From Hemerocallis citrina (lineage: Eukaryota; Streptophyta; Magnoliopsida; Asparagales; Asphodelaceae), in assembly GCA_017893485.1 (NCBI GenBank), contig CM030363.1:85267730-85331729 (forward strand): a stretch of 64,000 bases of DNA, in the 5' to 3' direction. A model generated the notes under the pieces. That model made no database searches and had not been told where the DNA came from. It saw nothing but the letters and a program-made list of their open reading frames with translations. Positions 24,101-34,587 of this stretch are shown one piece after another. A program made the translations under genes and the position numbers. Positions within the stretch are counted from its first letter, which is position 1. Each line of letters starts with the position of its first letter.

Positions 24101-24534
24101 GGGCTTTACAAAAAAAGAATAATAATAATAATAATAATAATAACTTAATAACAATACTGATAAGAATAATAATATATGATGGTCTTCAATTTAAAAAATT
24201 AAATAATACAATATAAATCAAAATCAATGGGCTTTACAAAACAACAACAACAACAACAATAAGAATAATAATAATAATAATAATAGTAATAATAACATTA
24301 TACAGCAAAATAAGAATTTGGCTTATCAATTTTATATTAAAATAATCCGAACTAAAATATATAGAGTCGATCAATTATAAATAGAAAATACATTGTTATT
24401 CAAAGTAAATATAATTGTCAATTATAAAACACTTAGTAAAAGATCCGAAAACAATTTAGCACAAAATAAGTTTATAAATAATCAAAAAATCGGAAATATT
24501 CAGGAAATACGTATTTACGGGAACGGGAGTTACA
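21183..24534 (-). repeat. Element C right (5') LTR
   Basis: On the plus strand it starts tatcacgccccg (ends expected as TG...CA, here TGATA) and ends gggagttaca. It is homologous to the left LTR but lacks the block at 19063-19525, and it has a local duplication ('gatggtcttcaatttaaaaaatt' type units at about 24050 and 24177). Differences from the left LTR are many, so C is older than A. The following aataa could be a target duplication, but its partner is outside the window. Confidence 0.82.
24118..24300. repeat. AAT/AAC microsatellites in element C right LTR
   Basis: Two microsatellite tracts are separated by a duplicated 60-bp piece of the LTR. Confidence 0.85.
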
Positions 24535-25687
24535 AATAATAATAATAATAATAAAAGAGACGAGCAATAGCCCCCACCTCCCTCTCTTGTGCAACGTCAG
24601 TCTCCCGATGCCGACGGCGCCAGTTGCCCAACACCGTCAACTCCCCCCCCCCCCCCCCCCCCCCCCCCCGTACGCTGCTACCTGGACCCAACGATAGCAT
24701 TTTTTAACAAGACATTAGCCCGTTTCTCACGCGTTGGGTCTCGTTTCAATATTTGGAATTGTAGAGGAGCGGGTCTGAGTCCGGTAGTGCAGGACCCAAT
24801 CTGACTAAATCATACCAGTGCTAGAGGTAACCCCCCACATGAATCACATATGTAGATCAAACCTAACAATATTGCAATATTGTATACATGTTATTAAATA
24901 AATTTTCCAAAATTTTTTAATTGTCTCGTTTTTCGAAATTTATGTGCAACATTGCACACAATTATACTAGTATATAGTAAGAAAATTGGTCTACCTCTCT
25001 CCTTCCTGTATTTTGAGATAAAATCAGGAGAGCAAAAGTAGGAAAATCTCATTTAAACTAACACGTGCGTGCCACAATTTTTCATAAGAGCCTCTTTTCA
25101 AATGAAAACTTTTTATAAGGAAGCGAAAAGATACGGAAATACAATTATGGTACACATTATTTACGTGCCTAAAATCTCTCTTAAGTATTACCTAACTAAT
25201 CATAAACGTTGTTATTGGGATTTTCCCAAATAAGCATTCACCATCTTTTCTCATCTTCTGTTTTCTCGCTTTCTCTCCAATCTCTACACACAAAAAAAGG
25301 AAAAATGAATAAAAGATAAACGAAAAAAATAGGGCGGATAGGTGGTTGTGGCGAAGGAGGAAGTAGAGGCAGCCGAGGAGGCGAAGGGAGAGGGATTCCT
25401 TGAGTGGGATCCACCCGTAGGAGTTTTACAAACTGGGGTCAATATCTGCGAGGAAGAGGATGGAAGGAGCAACTGTAAGCCCCTCCTGCCTCGTTCCATG
25501 CAGTGTCACCCAGTCCGACGCCGCCCAATCTGACGCTAACCCGAGTAAAATAATTAGATTGATGGTAATGGTTTGCAAGAAAAATTTTGATTATCTATTT
25601 TTTAATTGAGTAAAAATTAAAATTTTATTGTTGAATCGAATTTTGTGGATGAAGTTGATAACTTTCATGCTTGGATGATGATTATGC
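24535..25687. other. Non-repetitive-looking DNA between C and CACTA end
   Basis: After a short AAT run the sequence is mixed: a GC-rich patch with a 27-C run (24570-24800), AT-rich DNA, and a GA-rich patch (25330-25470). Frames such as 25342-25533 and 25284-25499 overlap on opposite strands and show no family motif. I recognise no gene. Confidence 0.5.
24643..24669. repeat. Homopolymer of 27 C
   Basis: An uninterrupted C run (G run on the minus strand). A similar run of 22 C is at 60959-60980. Exact length may be uncertain in the assembly. Confidence 0.9.
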
Positions 25688-26000
25688 CACTACAAACTGC
25701 ACAAACTTTTTCGACGATTTTTCTGGGCTATCCCGGCGTTTATAAACGCCAGGATAGACTGTAGCGGCATTTCTGGAAACGCTGCTATAGCGTGCGTCGG
25801 GACAGATATAGGGTCTATCCCGGCATTTTTTACAAATGCCGCTATAAACCATATATATACCGACGTTTTAAAGAAAAAACGTCGGGATAGACCTTTTATT
25901 TAAAAAAAGAAAATTTTTTATCTATCCTGGCCTTTTTAAACACAAACGCCGGGATAGATAATTTGTTTTTTTCAAATACCCTATTCCCAAAAACGCCGGG
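25688..26000 (+). mobile_element. CACTA (CMC) transposon left terminus
   Basis: The sequence starts CACTACAAACTGC and is followed by subterminal repeats. Repeats of the form CTATCCCGGCGTTT face AACGCCGGGATAG several times (25732-25765, 25815-25860, 25861-25895, 25925-25960). Such CACTA ends and palindromic subterminal repeats are where CACTA transposase binds. The 3 bp before it (TGC, 25685-25687) may be the target duplication. No matching ...TAGTG end was found in the window, so the element is cut or ends in a later insertion. Confidence 0.75.
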
Positions 26001-26270
26001 ATTGGTAAATATATTTTTGAAATTTTATTTTTTTAATTTTTAAATTTTTTGAAATAAAAAATACTAGAATCTCATATATATATATGTTATAAAACATTAT
26101 AGAACTCCTTAATTTAGCGTAAGGGAAGTATTTCAATAAATTAGACATCTTTACATCTCTTAGCTGACAATATTAAACTTTACTAGAAGTCGAACCAAGA
26201 TACCCTAAAGGTCGCAAGATACCCTAAAGGTCGCAACGAACACAACTCCTCCATTTGATACTCATGGGAT
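26001..26270. other. AT-rich interior of CACTA-like element
   Basis: I see no coding signal. A 20-bp unit (gataccctaaaggtcgcaa) is directly repeated at about 26200-26238. Confidence 0.4.
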
Positions 26271-26337
26271 TGACAGAGCTTTCTGCTTGCATTCTGAAAT
26301 GAACAAGAGGCATCAAGCCCAGCCACCATGGAAGTCC

Positions 26338-26860
26338 TCAGCTTTTCATGATTCTATAGCACACCAATGGCCCGTTGAAAATTTGTGATAGAAAAGAGTC
26401 ATCAATTTGGGTCTCTTGTTGGTTCTTAATTAATTTGAAGATAGTAAACTCACGTTTGGTTAAGCTGAGAATTGTTAAACAATCAACTGGATCATATGCA
26501 ACTATATTTATATCCATTGTTAAGCTAATCACCAACATGTCTTGCATCACAGGAAACATTTGGAATTTATTGTGCACACTTGGCTGCAATAGCAAGCTAC
26601 TGAATCTAAGTATACTATACTGATATAACGAATAAAAGACATGTGGGATAAAAATATGAAGAGAGACTAGATATCTAGAATGCAAATGCATAATAAATGT
26701 TTAATAAAGATATTTCACCTGTAAAGAGCTTGAATGCTCTGTAACCCAACTGGGTAAGTTTGCCAGTGTGTAGAGAATATTTGCTCAGCAAAAAAAGTAA
26801 AATTAAACTGCAGAACTTAAAAAATTAGATACCCAATCAACCAACAAATTAATCATTCAT
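26338..26860 (-). pseudogene. Possible captured exon fragments of an unrecognised gene
   Basis: On the minus strand two protein-like stretches are separated by an intron-like gap. The first, about 26725-26800, reads IFSTHWQTYPVGLQSIQALYR and ends at an AG|GTGAAA donor-like site. The second, about 26338-26590, reads MQDMLVISLTMDINIVAYDP and LTILSLTKREFTIFKLIKN with even amino acid composition, preceded by a CAG acceptor-like site. This looks like part of a host gene carried in the CACTA element. I do not recognise the protein, and the fragment has no clear start. It could also be chance. Confidence 0.25.
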
Positions 26861-27789
26861 GTATACAGAACTGAGAATTAAGGAGATTCTTAAAGTATAC
26901 AAAAATTTAGAACCCAGTTTCCTACTAAAACAAAAAATGAGAGCTAATAGTGTTAGAAAATATGTATCACAATATCGAAGGAAACTTTTAAATTCTCATT
27001 TGGTAGCAAATAACCCAAGTAGCCAACCATATACATTTTACAATAATAAAAATCGTGATTTTAATACAACAACTAATGATGCCGATTTCACTTGATAGAT
27101 TTACAAGATTTCATTCATAACCAGAAAGTCAGCTTATGTCGTACGGAGATCCTGTATACGGACACTTCATGGACACTCATTGGACAAGTGTTGGATAATT
27201 CTCATGCGTGACCTAAATTTTTTACAATATCGATATGTTGGACGCCAAACCCAAAAAATTAGGGATGTAGGTTTTGTTGTTGTTGTTGTTGTTTTTGTAT
27301 CGTATATTTTTGACACTTCTTAGTGATTTGCCACGCACTTTTTTAAACATATCACTTCTTAGTCATTTGCCACCCACTTTTTTGAACATCGACAAGTTTC
27401 AAACAGTTTTTCACATTTCCTGTACTAGTTAACTCTACTACTTGCATATGCACAATTGATCTTCTCCAATTTTGTAATTTTGTAATGTCCAGTGAAGAAT
27501 TATAACATTTTTCATGGACTAAGATCTTCTACTCTGATTATGTAGTTCAAAATTATATTATTGGATATCAGTTGTGTTAATTATATGCATCATTGTGATA
27601 GATAATCTTATGCTATATAATATGATAACTGTGTCCCATGTCCTACATTTTACAAATTTGTCGTGTCCTGTATCTATACCCATATTGTGTCCCGTACCTA
27701 TACCATGGTGCCCGTACCTATACCATGGTCCCAATACAACAAACATAACAGATGTCCAACAAACATAACATACCATGGAAATACGTATT
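26861..27789. other. AT-rich DNA without recognised features
   Basis: Short ORFs on both strands show no family motif. A short duplicated unit (cccgtacctataccatggt) occurs at 27688-27727, and a GTT run lies near 27275. The palindromic ggaaatacgtatttac at 27777-27792 also occurs in both LTR ends of element C. Confidence 0.4.
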
Positions 27790-28127
27790 TACATCTCGTA
27801 GATCTTTTGGCGTAGGAGGGCAATGGGAGGCCATGGTGTCGGAAAAAGGGTTGTGTACGGAGATATGGACCTGATGAAGGGGTTGCTTCTGGTGACTTCG
27901 GCGAGAGGGTTCTCCAACAAACACTTGGGGTCCTTGAGGTTGCTGAATGGGGTGAGAGATCAGTTGTTCGAGCTGCTCGGCCGGTTGGACGGGTAGAGGG
28001 AGATCCCCTGGAGACGGAGGAGGAATGAAGTTGTTCTATAGTTGGAGGCCGCAGACTTTCCTTTCTTCAGAGGCGTAGCTAGGAGTGGCTTTCGTTGATG
28101 GAGTAGGGTCGGATTGCTATTCGATTT
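27790..28127 (-). mobile_element. 5' internal fragment of Tat element next to LTR G
   Basis: This is homologous by position and by scattered identity to the gag leader of element E (42540-42766). It lies beside the primer site of the LTR at 28146-28721. It is therefore the leader end of a Tat element read on the minus strand, cut off on the left near 27790. Remnant coding is too decayed to call. Confidence 0.55.
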
Positions 28128-28144
28128 CCCACAGACGGCTCAAT
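28128..28144 (-). other. Decayed primer site beside LTR G
   Basis: On the minus strand ATTGAGCCGTCTGTGGG corresponds to the primer site of element E (TTGGCGCCGTCTGTAGG) with changes. Confidence 0.6.
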
Positions 28145-28145
28145 C

Positions 28146-28721
28146 TGTTGCCACTATTTCATTGTGGGGACAATCAGATGAATTTGTGGGTTCATGAGGA
28201 ATCGAAGCGGTCAAACCTGACCACTTCCACTGTTGTTAGGCTGACTCCTTGTTGCTGTCGCTGATCTATACAAAGTTCGAACCACCCGGGTTGATCCCGG
28301 CGACGAACCCTCCGACGCTCTTGTCAGTACTCATAAAGAATATGAAAGAGCTTTAGGTAGGCAAAGAGTGATCACCTTGTAACAGTAGGAGGTAGGGGGT
28401 GTTTATAGTCGCCCTGGGGATCTACTTCGATATAAGAACAAATCTTTACTCCCCGGTGTGGATGGACAGAAGTGGTTAGAACCACCTCCTAGGAATAAGG
28501 ACGAATCAAGATCTCTCCCTATCCTTTTGAACTGGCTCGTGATGGGTTGGGATCCGTATCTAGTTGGACGGATCCGTTCGTGGGTTATTGGGCTCTAGAG
28601 AAGAGGCCCAGTTCCCATTTCGGACCCGCTTGTAGGTGAAATTACTGTTTTGCCCTGGTAAGCTTTAAGATTCATGTCCGATTTGAACGGTCCCGATTTA
28701 ATCCTATTTTTAGCCATATCA
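28146..28721 (-). repeat. LTR of Tat element G
   Basis: It starts tgttgcc and ends gccatatca on the plus strand, and is homologous to the two LTRs of element E. It carries leader sequence with a primer site on its left and a polypurine tract with 3' internal sequence on its right. The LTR is therefore shared between two internal regions instead of marking an element end. A TATA-like tttata (minus: TATAAA) lies near 28400. Confidence 0.8.
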
Positions 28722-28737
28722 CGAGCCCCCCACTCCT
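28722..28737 (-). other. Polypurine tract of element G
   Basis: On the minus strand AGGAGTGGGGGGCTCG directly precedes the LTR. The same tract is in element E at 36458-36473. Confidence 0.8.
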
Positions 28738-29314
28738 AAAGGCTGATATCTACGGCCTTTGGGGAGTAGTTTTGCAGTTTCAATGACATACAAGATTTTA
28801 TCGGAGTTCTTAAAGGGAGTTTAAATCTTGTTCGAGGAGTGAAAACATTTTTCTGAGCTGGCAATACGCCCAAGATCGTTCTTAGGCTCTTCTGAACTTT
28901 TGGTAATTTTTTCCGAATTTTTAAACTATTTTTCGAATCATTTATTCAATTTTGCAAAGGGTTGATTTAGTTTCCGACAGAACTAATTAATCATTCTAAC
29001 AAATAATTATTTACTCAGGAGCTCAAAAATATCCCCCCGAATTTATAATTATTTTCTAGAATTTTTAATTAATTTTCCTAATGTTTTAATCATTTTTTGC
29101 AATTTAAAATATATGATTCGAATTAAATAAATAAATAACGGATTTAATCACGGTATTATCGATGTGGATGGATCTGGGACATCCATCGCTCACTAGCGCA
29201 AATTTCTGAACGATTAGAGGGTCGATCAATGCTTGGGTGACGTGGCTCAATCTGGGGCATTCATCAGGCTTTGGCAAGCATTTCTGGGTGATCGGGCGGC
29301 TAGGCGAAGAGTAG
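28738..29314 (-). other. 3' internal region of element G
   Basis: This matches 36474-36900 of element E in its first part (aggagtagttttg, ttaagggagttt). It is AT-rich non-coding sequence between polypurine tract and the tandem array. Confidence 0.6.
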
Positions 29315-29512
29315 TGTTTTCTCGTTTTCAGTTCGGAAACACGTCTGTTCGGCAAATTGGGCGAGCGATGCATCGAACGCGTCGAACGGTGCATCGAATG
29401 GTGCATCAAACTTAGCGAACGGTTTGTCGAACTCGGCGAACGGTGTGTCGAGCTTGGCGAACTACAGGCAAGCGTTGACTGGTCAATGATTTTTTACCTA
29501 TTTTAAGCTCGG
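29315..29512. repeat. ~100-bp W-box array, left part
   Basis: This holds one to two units of the array continued at 44059-45640 (tcggaaacacgtctgttcgg, then GTTGACTGGTCAA). Element F split the array at 29513. Confidence 0.8.
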
Positions 29513-29517
29513 AAACA
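29513..29517. repeat. Left target-site duplication of element F (AAACA)
   Basis: AAACA directly before the left LTR recurs at 44059-44063 after the right LTR. Both flanks are array sequence (ctcggAAACA and AAACAcgtatg). Confidence 0.85.
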
Positions 29518-31365
29518 TGATGTGTTTAATTTTTATACAAATATTTGTACTCATTTACCCATTTAAATTGCTTGTTTTCGTCTATATTGTGTTTAATTCA
29601 TCTAATTTCCATAAGATTTCAAGTAATTAATTAGTTTTTGAAGAAATAAGATTTTCGATGCAAAAAGTGAAGATTTTTGGTAAAAATCAACAAACAAAAC
29701 AAAAACACTGATTTATTTATTTTTATTGATTTGTTGAATTTTAAATTTTACAATTTGGTCTTGTAAAAAGCAATATATAAATTTTGTTTGCAAATTGAGC
29801 TGAAAGTGCAATAAACATTTTTAAAAGGGTTTAAATGAGCTGGTATGATTTTTAGTTAGTTTAATTATTTTTAAACTAATTAATTTTATTTTTAAAACCC
29901 TAATTTCTGATTTTATTTTGTGTATGCAGCACGTGTTTTCAGAAAAAGCAAATAGAAGAAAAAGAATAAAGAAATAAAGAGCAAATCATGGAAGAAAGCA
30001 AATAAATGAAGAAGATGGGATTTTTCTGTAAAAGTAAATCTTAATTCTGCCTATAAATACAAGACCAAGAAAGAGAGAAAAGGGAAGCGCTTAAGAGACA
30101 GAAAGACACTCTGTGGAACGAAACGAATGAGGCAAGAGGCAGAGACATGCTGCTGACCTAGTGCAAAAGACAGCAGGCGCACGTAACGTCAGTGGGGCCC
30201 TCAAAGCAGAAGAAGACAAAGCAGCTTGGGTGACATGGCGGCACGTTTTTCGACGTGCTGACATCAACAACTCCAGCGTGGCTGCTGACTTGGTACTCTG
30301 AAAGAGACAGGACAGGAGAGGAGAGTAGTGGTACGTGGGCCAGGCAGTGAGTCAGCTCTGCTGATGTGGCGACATTGACCGAGGTAGAGAGACAGAGGTG
30401 ATGGGCCAGGTGCTGACGTGGCGGCGCGGATCCCCAGGCGACGAAACGACATAGCAGCTGTCCTATGGCACGTTGCTCAGTGCTGACGTCAGCGCTGCTG
30501 ACGTGGCAGTGCTGTACAGAACGGGATAGAGAGAGGAGAAGAGAGAGAATTGATTTAGACTGGAACGCTGTTGGAGGCTGTTTGGTTTGCAAAATTTTTG
30601 TTTACAAAATAGTTCTTTCTGTTCATCTTTTTTGTCTTTCTCTAATTTTTTATCATGCAATCCAAGACTGTATTTGTCAGTTACAAATTTATTATGAACT
30701 AAATTTTAATTTTCTAGGGCTTCGATGTAGCCTAGTTTTGAGAACACATTTTTAATTCCTTATTATTTTTCTATTTTTTCATGGTTGTGTGTTCATTTTT
30801 ATTCTTAATGCGTACAATTGGTGGATAGACATTTAAATCATGAAGAGACTGAACTAGTGATTTGTGATTAATAAAAATTAAACACCGTTATAAGAGCGAA
30901 CTGTTCTTAATGTGACCGTTAAGAAATTCATAGCTCTTAATGACTTTTCAATTAGTGATTTGTGCATGAACTATGACAAATAATTAGTTGAGAATAATTT
31001 TGATATTGCTTGACAGAGAATATTGAATAATCTGGAGATTTTGATCTACAACTTGGAAAAATAATCTTTTTATTCATATGGACTTATAAATTGTGTGGGA
31101 TGAACTAGGTGAAGTCAAAAGCCCTAGAATTAATTTTGTCATTAACAAATCACAATTGTCAGACTCCTCTCCTTTAATTTAATTTGGTTAATTCTTTAGA
31201 TTAGTTTAATTAGGTTGTCTTCTTTATTAATTTCAATTTTCCAAATAGTGATTCATCTAGTAATTTCGGTACTCAATAAAATAATTAGCCCGTGTGGGTT
31301 CGACACTCTTTTCACTTAACTATACTGCTTGTTGCGATTTTGTACACTTGCAAATATTCACATCA
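29518..31365 (+). repeat. Element F left (5') LTR
   Basis: It starts TGATGTGTTTAATTTTTATAC and ends ATTCACATCA. The promoter is at about 30053. The R/U5 part (30150-30510) is rich in TGACGTCA/TGACGTGG bZIP-type motifs. ORFs on both strands at 30158-30755 in this GC-rich part are not supported as genes. Confidence 0.9.
30053..30058 (+). promoter_or_regulatory. TATA box of element F 5' LTR
   Basis: CTATAAATAC is kept in the right LTR at about 35122. Transcription would start about 30 bp downstream. Confidence 0.6.
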
Positions 31366-31371
31366 AGTTTT

Positions 31372-31383
31372 TGGCGCCGCTGC
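31372..31383 (+). other. Primer binding site of element F
   Basis: TGGCGCCGCTGC lies 6 nt after the LTR. Athila elements usually carry a TGGCGCCGTTGC-type site. Confidence 0.75.
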
Positions 31384-31589
31384 AGAGGACTAGTTATTCT
31401 TTTATTGATATTGAAAATTGCTAGATTATTACTAGTTTGGATTTTTATTTTTATTTTTGTTTTATTATTATTTTACCTCTTCATTTTCTTTTGACTCACT
31501 TTATTTTCATTTCCTTCTTTTATTTTTTTTAGTTTTTCTATTTTTTTTTCTTTCAATACTTACATTTTAGGACATATAAGGAAATTATC

Positions 31590-33245
31590 ATGACGAACTA
31601 TGAGAACATAAATAGGCCGGTTATTGAAGCTAACAATTTTGAAATTAAACCGGCACTTATTCAAATGATTCAACAGATTGTTCAATTTTGGGGACTACCG
31701 CACGAGGATCTTTATGTTCACGTTGCAAACTTTCTAGAAATTTGTGACACTTTCAAGCACAATGGAGTATCAGATGATGCAATCAGATTGAGACTCTTTC
31801 CTTTTCACTACGAGATAAGGCGAAGGTTTGGCTACATGATCTACCACCCGGTAGTATAACTACTTGGGAGGGACTTGCACAAATTTTTTTGGCTATTATC
31901 CACCGACAAAGACAGCAAAACTAAGAAATGATATTACCACATTTATTCAATTTGAGACTGAGTCTTTGTATGATGCATGGGAGTGGTACAAAGAGTTATT
32001 GAGAAAGTGTCCTCATCATGAACTTCCGAAATGGCTGCAAATGCAAATATTCTATAATGGTTTGGAAGTTATACATCGATCTATGGTTGACGCAGCAGCT
32101 GGAGGTGCACTTATGAGCAAAACTCATGAAGCAACCTATGAACTTTTAGAGGAGACGACATCAAATAATTACCAGTGGTCTACAGAGAGAACAATGCCAA
32201 GAAAAGTGGCTAGAGTTTTTGAACTTGATCCTATTTTTACTTTAAATGCAAAAATTGATATTTTATCTAAACAAGTAGGAAATATGAATTTTAATACAAT
32301 TCCATCTATGATTTGTGATCTTCGTGCAGGAAATCACTCAAGTACAGATTATCAAGTGGGGAACCCTTTGCTCCATCAAATACCGAACATGAAAATTTTG
32401 TGTCAAATTTTCAAATGCAAGACAATCATTATGTAAACACATACAATCCAGGATGAAAAAACCACCCCAATTTTCCATGGAACAATGATCAAGGAGGAGC
32501 AAATAGACCACCTCAAAATATTCCTCAGCAAGAAAAGAAGCTGACACTTGAAGATATGTTTATGCACTACATGCAAAAGACAGAACAATACATACAAAAG
32601 ACAGATTTAGCAATCCAAAATATTGCAAATTCAACTTCGGCTTCCATTCACAATCTTGAGGTAAAAATTAGTCAAATTTCAAATATTCTTAACGAAAGAA
32701 CTGCAGGAACATTACCAAGCAACATAGTTGTCAACCCCACGGAAGATGTCAAAGCAATGACACTAAGCAGCGGAAGGACAATTGAGCAACCAAAAGAAGA
32801 AAATGGCAAACAAAATGTGGTTGAAAAGGAAGAACAGTACGAACAAATTGTGGAGGAACAAACACAGCATGAGCAAGTAACTTTTGATGTTTTTAATTTC
32901 ATAAAGTTTCCTCCTGAAGAACAATCGTGTATTCAAGTACGTAAAACTGATTTAATTGTGGGCGAGAAACATAAGGCTAAATTTGAAAATTCACCAATCG
33001 AAGTATGTCCAATAAATTCAGCAAGTCTTGAATCTGGAAAAGAAAAAAATTCAGAATGTGTTATGTATTTGGATACTGCACCATCTATCCATTCATTTTT
33101 TCATAAAAAATTCAAAGAGGTGGCGGAATCACAGACATCATCATCACTAAGGAAACAACTCAAACTAGAGCTTGAACCTGATCCACACCAGAAGAGAAGT
33201 ATTAGAAAAGATGTTTTGATGTTGTTGGATCTTGGCGTCACATAA
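31590..33245 (+). pseudogene. Athila gag, frameshifted, 3' part deleted
   Basis: The product would be the Athila capsid polyprotein. The first frame (31590-31859) starts MTNYENINRP and holds KPALIQMIQQIVQFWGLPHE and HVANFLEICDTF. It leaves the family frame at about 31805, near the FPF residues, and stops at 31857. The second frame (31864-32436) recovers family motifs (KTAKLRNDITTFIQFETESL, LLRKCPHHELPKWLQMQIFY) and ends at 32436. A third frame (32556-33245) has a predicted helical DLAIQNIANSTSASIHNLEVKI stretch followed by acidic linker. It ends LDLGVT where a full element would go on into protease and RT. At least two frame breaks and the missing pol make this non-functional for transposition on its own. 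Confidence 0.85.
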
Positions 33246-34570
33246 TCATTCACCTCCATGTCTAGCTGAAGACTTAAAACTTAGCACTTCTTGGGAGGCA
33301 ACCCATGTTTTCTTTTCCTGCATTTAGATTTGATTTTTCTTTTAGTTTATTATAATTTTAGATTTTAAATTTATTTTTTCCGGATTGCACGAGTTTGAAA
33401 GTCGCCGGGCGGAGCTGTTTTGTACACCTACATTGATGGCTGTTTTGAGCAGTATGGAGTCAGGATCTGGAAAAGTGATCCAAAGAGAAATTGTAACCTA
33501 TCGTCTTAACTTTCCAGCAAAAAAAATCATCCCATTTGGACATCTACAGCTCCAGATTTTGCTGAAACACCGAACGCTGCGCGTGCAAATATTTTAAGAC
33601 GAATCAGGGGAGAAATTCTGAACTTTTTGCATTCTTTTTATTTTTATTTTCCTTTCCCATTGAGAACAATGTGATATTCAAGTATGGGGAGAAGGTTTAC
33701 AAATTTATTATTTATTTTTGAAGAAAAAAAACAAAATAAAAGGGATTTCACTTAGGCTTGCCATTACACTTTCGAATTCTTTATTGTGATAAGCATTGAA
33801 ATAAATTTTTTTGGATAGACAATTGCTTATAAAGAAAAATTAAGCATACTTATTTACTTTAGGATTATTGAACTTCAAAATTCCTTGCACAATTATGACC
33901 GTCATGCGATTATACATTAAAGAAAAATGTGATGCTTTTTCTTGTGATTATCCCCCTTTGATCTAGTCCTAAACAGAGTTTAAGTAAATAGAGTAATAAT
34001 GTTCAAATAATTGAATAAATAAAGTCTATCTACTCTAATGTTTTGAGTTGCTTAGTAACTAGGAGTATTCATCACCAATGTTTACTTTTACGTTAAACGG
34101 CAACTTGAAATATGAGTATGCAAAGTACTCTAAGTTTGTGACTTGTTGAGTAACCGGTTGAATTCATCACAAATGTTTACATTCACATCAAAAGACAAGT
34201 GACAACTTAGAGAAGAGATCAAAAAATAAAATATAAAAATATAAAAAATAATAAAAAATATAAATAAAAAAAAAACTCTAGTTTGCTACTCGGTTTGTAG
34301 TAGTGAGAAGGGGTAATCACAGTTGGAGTTGTTACATACTATAATTATATTAATTGCATGACAAATATGATTGGGTTTGGAATTATGAATAAATAATTGT
34401 ACTGGAGAAAGTGAGTACGCTTGATTTTACTTTATTTGCTATTGTTTATATTTTTAATTGAAATTTTGATGCTTGCATGATGAGATCTCTTAGTGTGATG
34501 AGTTAAATTATTATTGATAATTTTTTTCCCTATTCATGATTTTACTTTTTGCTCGAGGATAAGCAAAATC
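33246..34570 (+). other. 3' non-coding region of element F
   Basis: AT-rich sequence follows gag. It includes cttgggaggcaaccca (33290), typical of the region after the coding part of Athila elements, an A/T-rich low-complexity stretch at 34225-34275, and ctcgaggataagc near 34552. I see no pol or env motif. The ORF at 33385-33597 is not supported. Confidence 0.6.
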
Positions 34571-34587
34571 TTAAGTTTAGGGGTATT
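34571..34587 (+). other. Polypurine tract region of element F
   Basis: TTAAGTTTAGGGGTATT directly precedes the right LTR, the usual Athila form. Confidence 0.75.

Larger units (their letters stand above)
13699..24534 (-). mobile_element. Element C: non-autonomous Tekay-type element with large LTRs
   Basis: In minus orientation the right (5') LTR is 21183-24534 and the left (3') LTR is 13699-20489, the latter holding solo LTR D and missing about the first 375 bp. Between them are only about 690 bp, with a primer site at 21162-21173 and a Tekay-type polypurine end at 20490-20505. No gag or pol is left. The bases before the polypurine tract (cttacaaaaaaaatttgtcctcgaaatt) match the usual 3' end of Tekay-type elements. 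Mobilisation, if any, must have used proteins from relatives. Confidence 0.8.

Noticed and set aside
30158..30755. Protein genes in the GC-rich part of the F LTR (also 35076-35769)
   Set aside because: Frames occur on both strands over the same bases and differ between the LTR copies.
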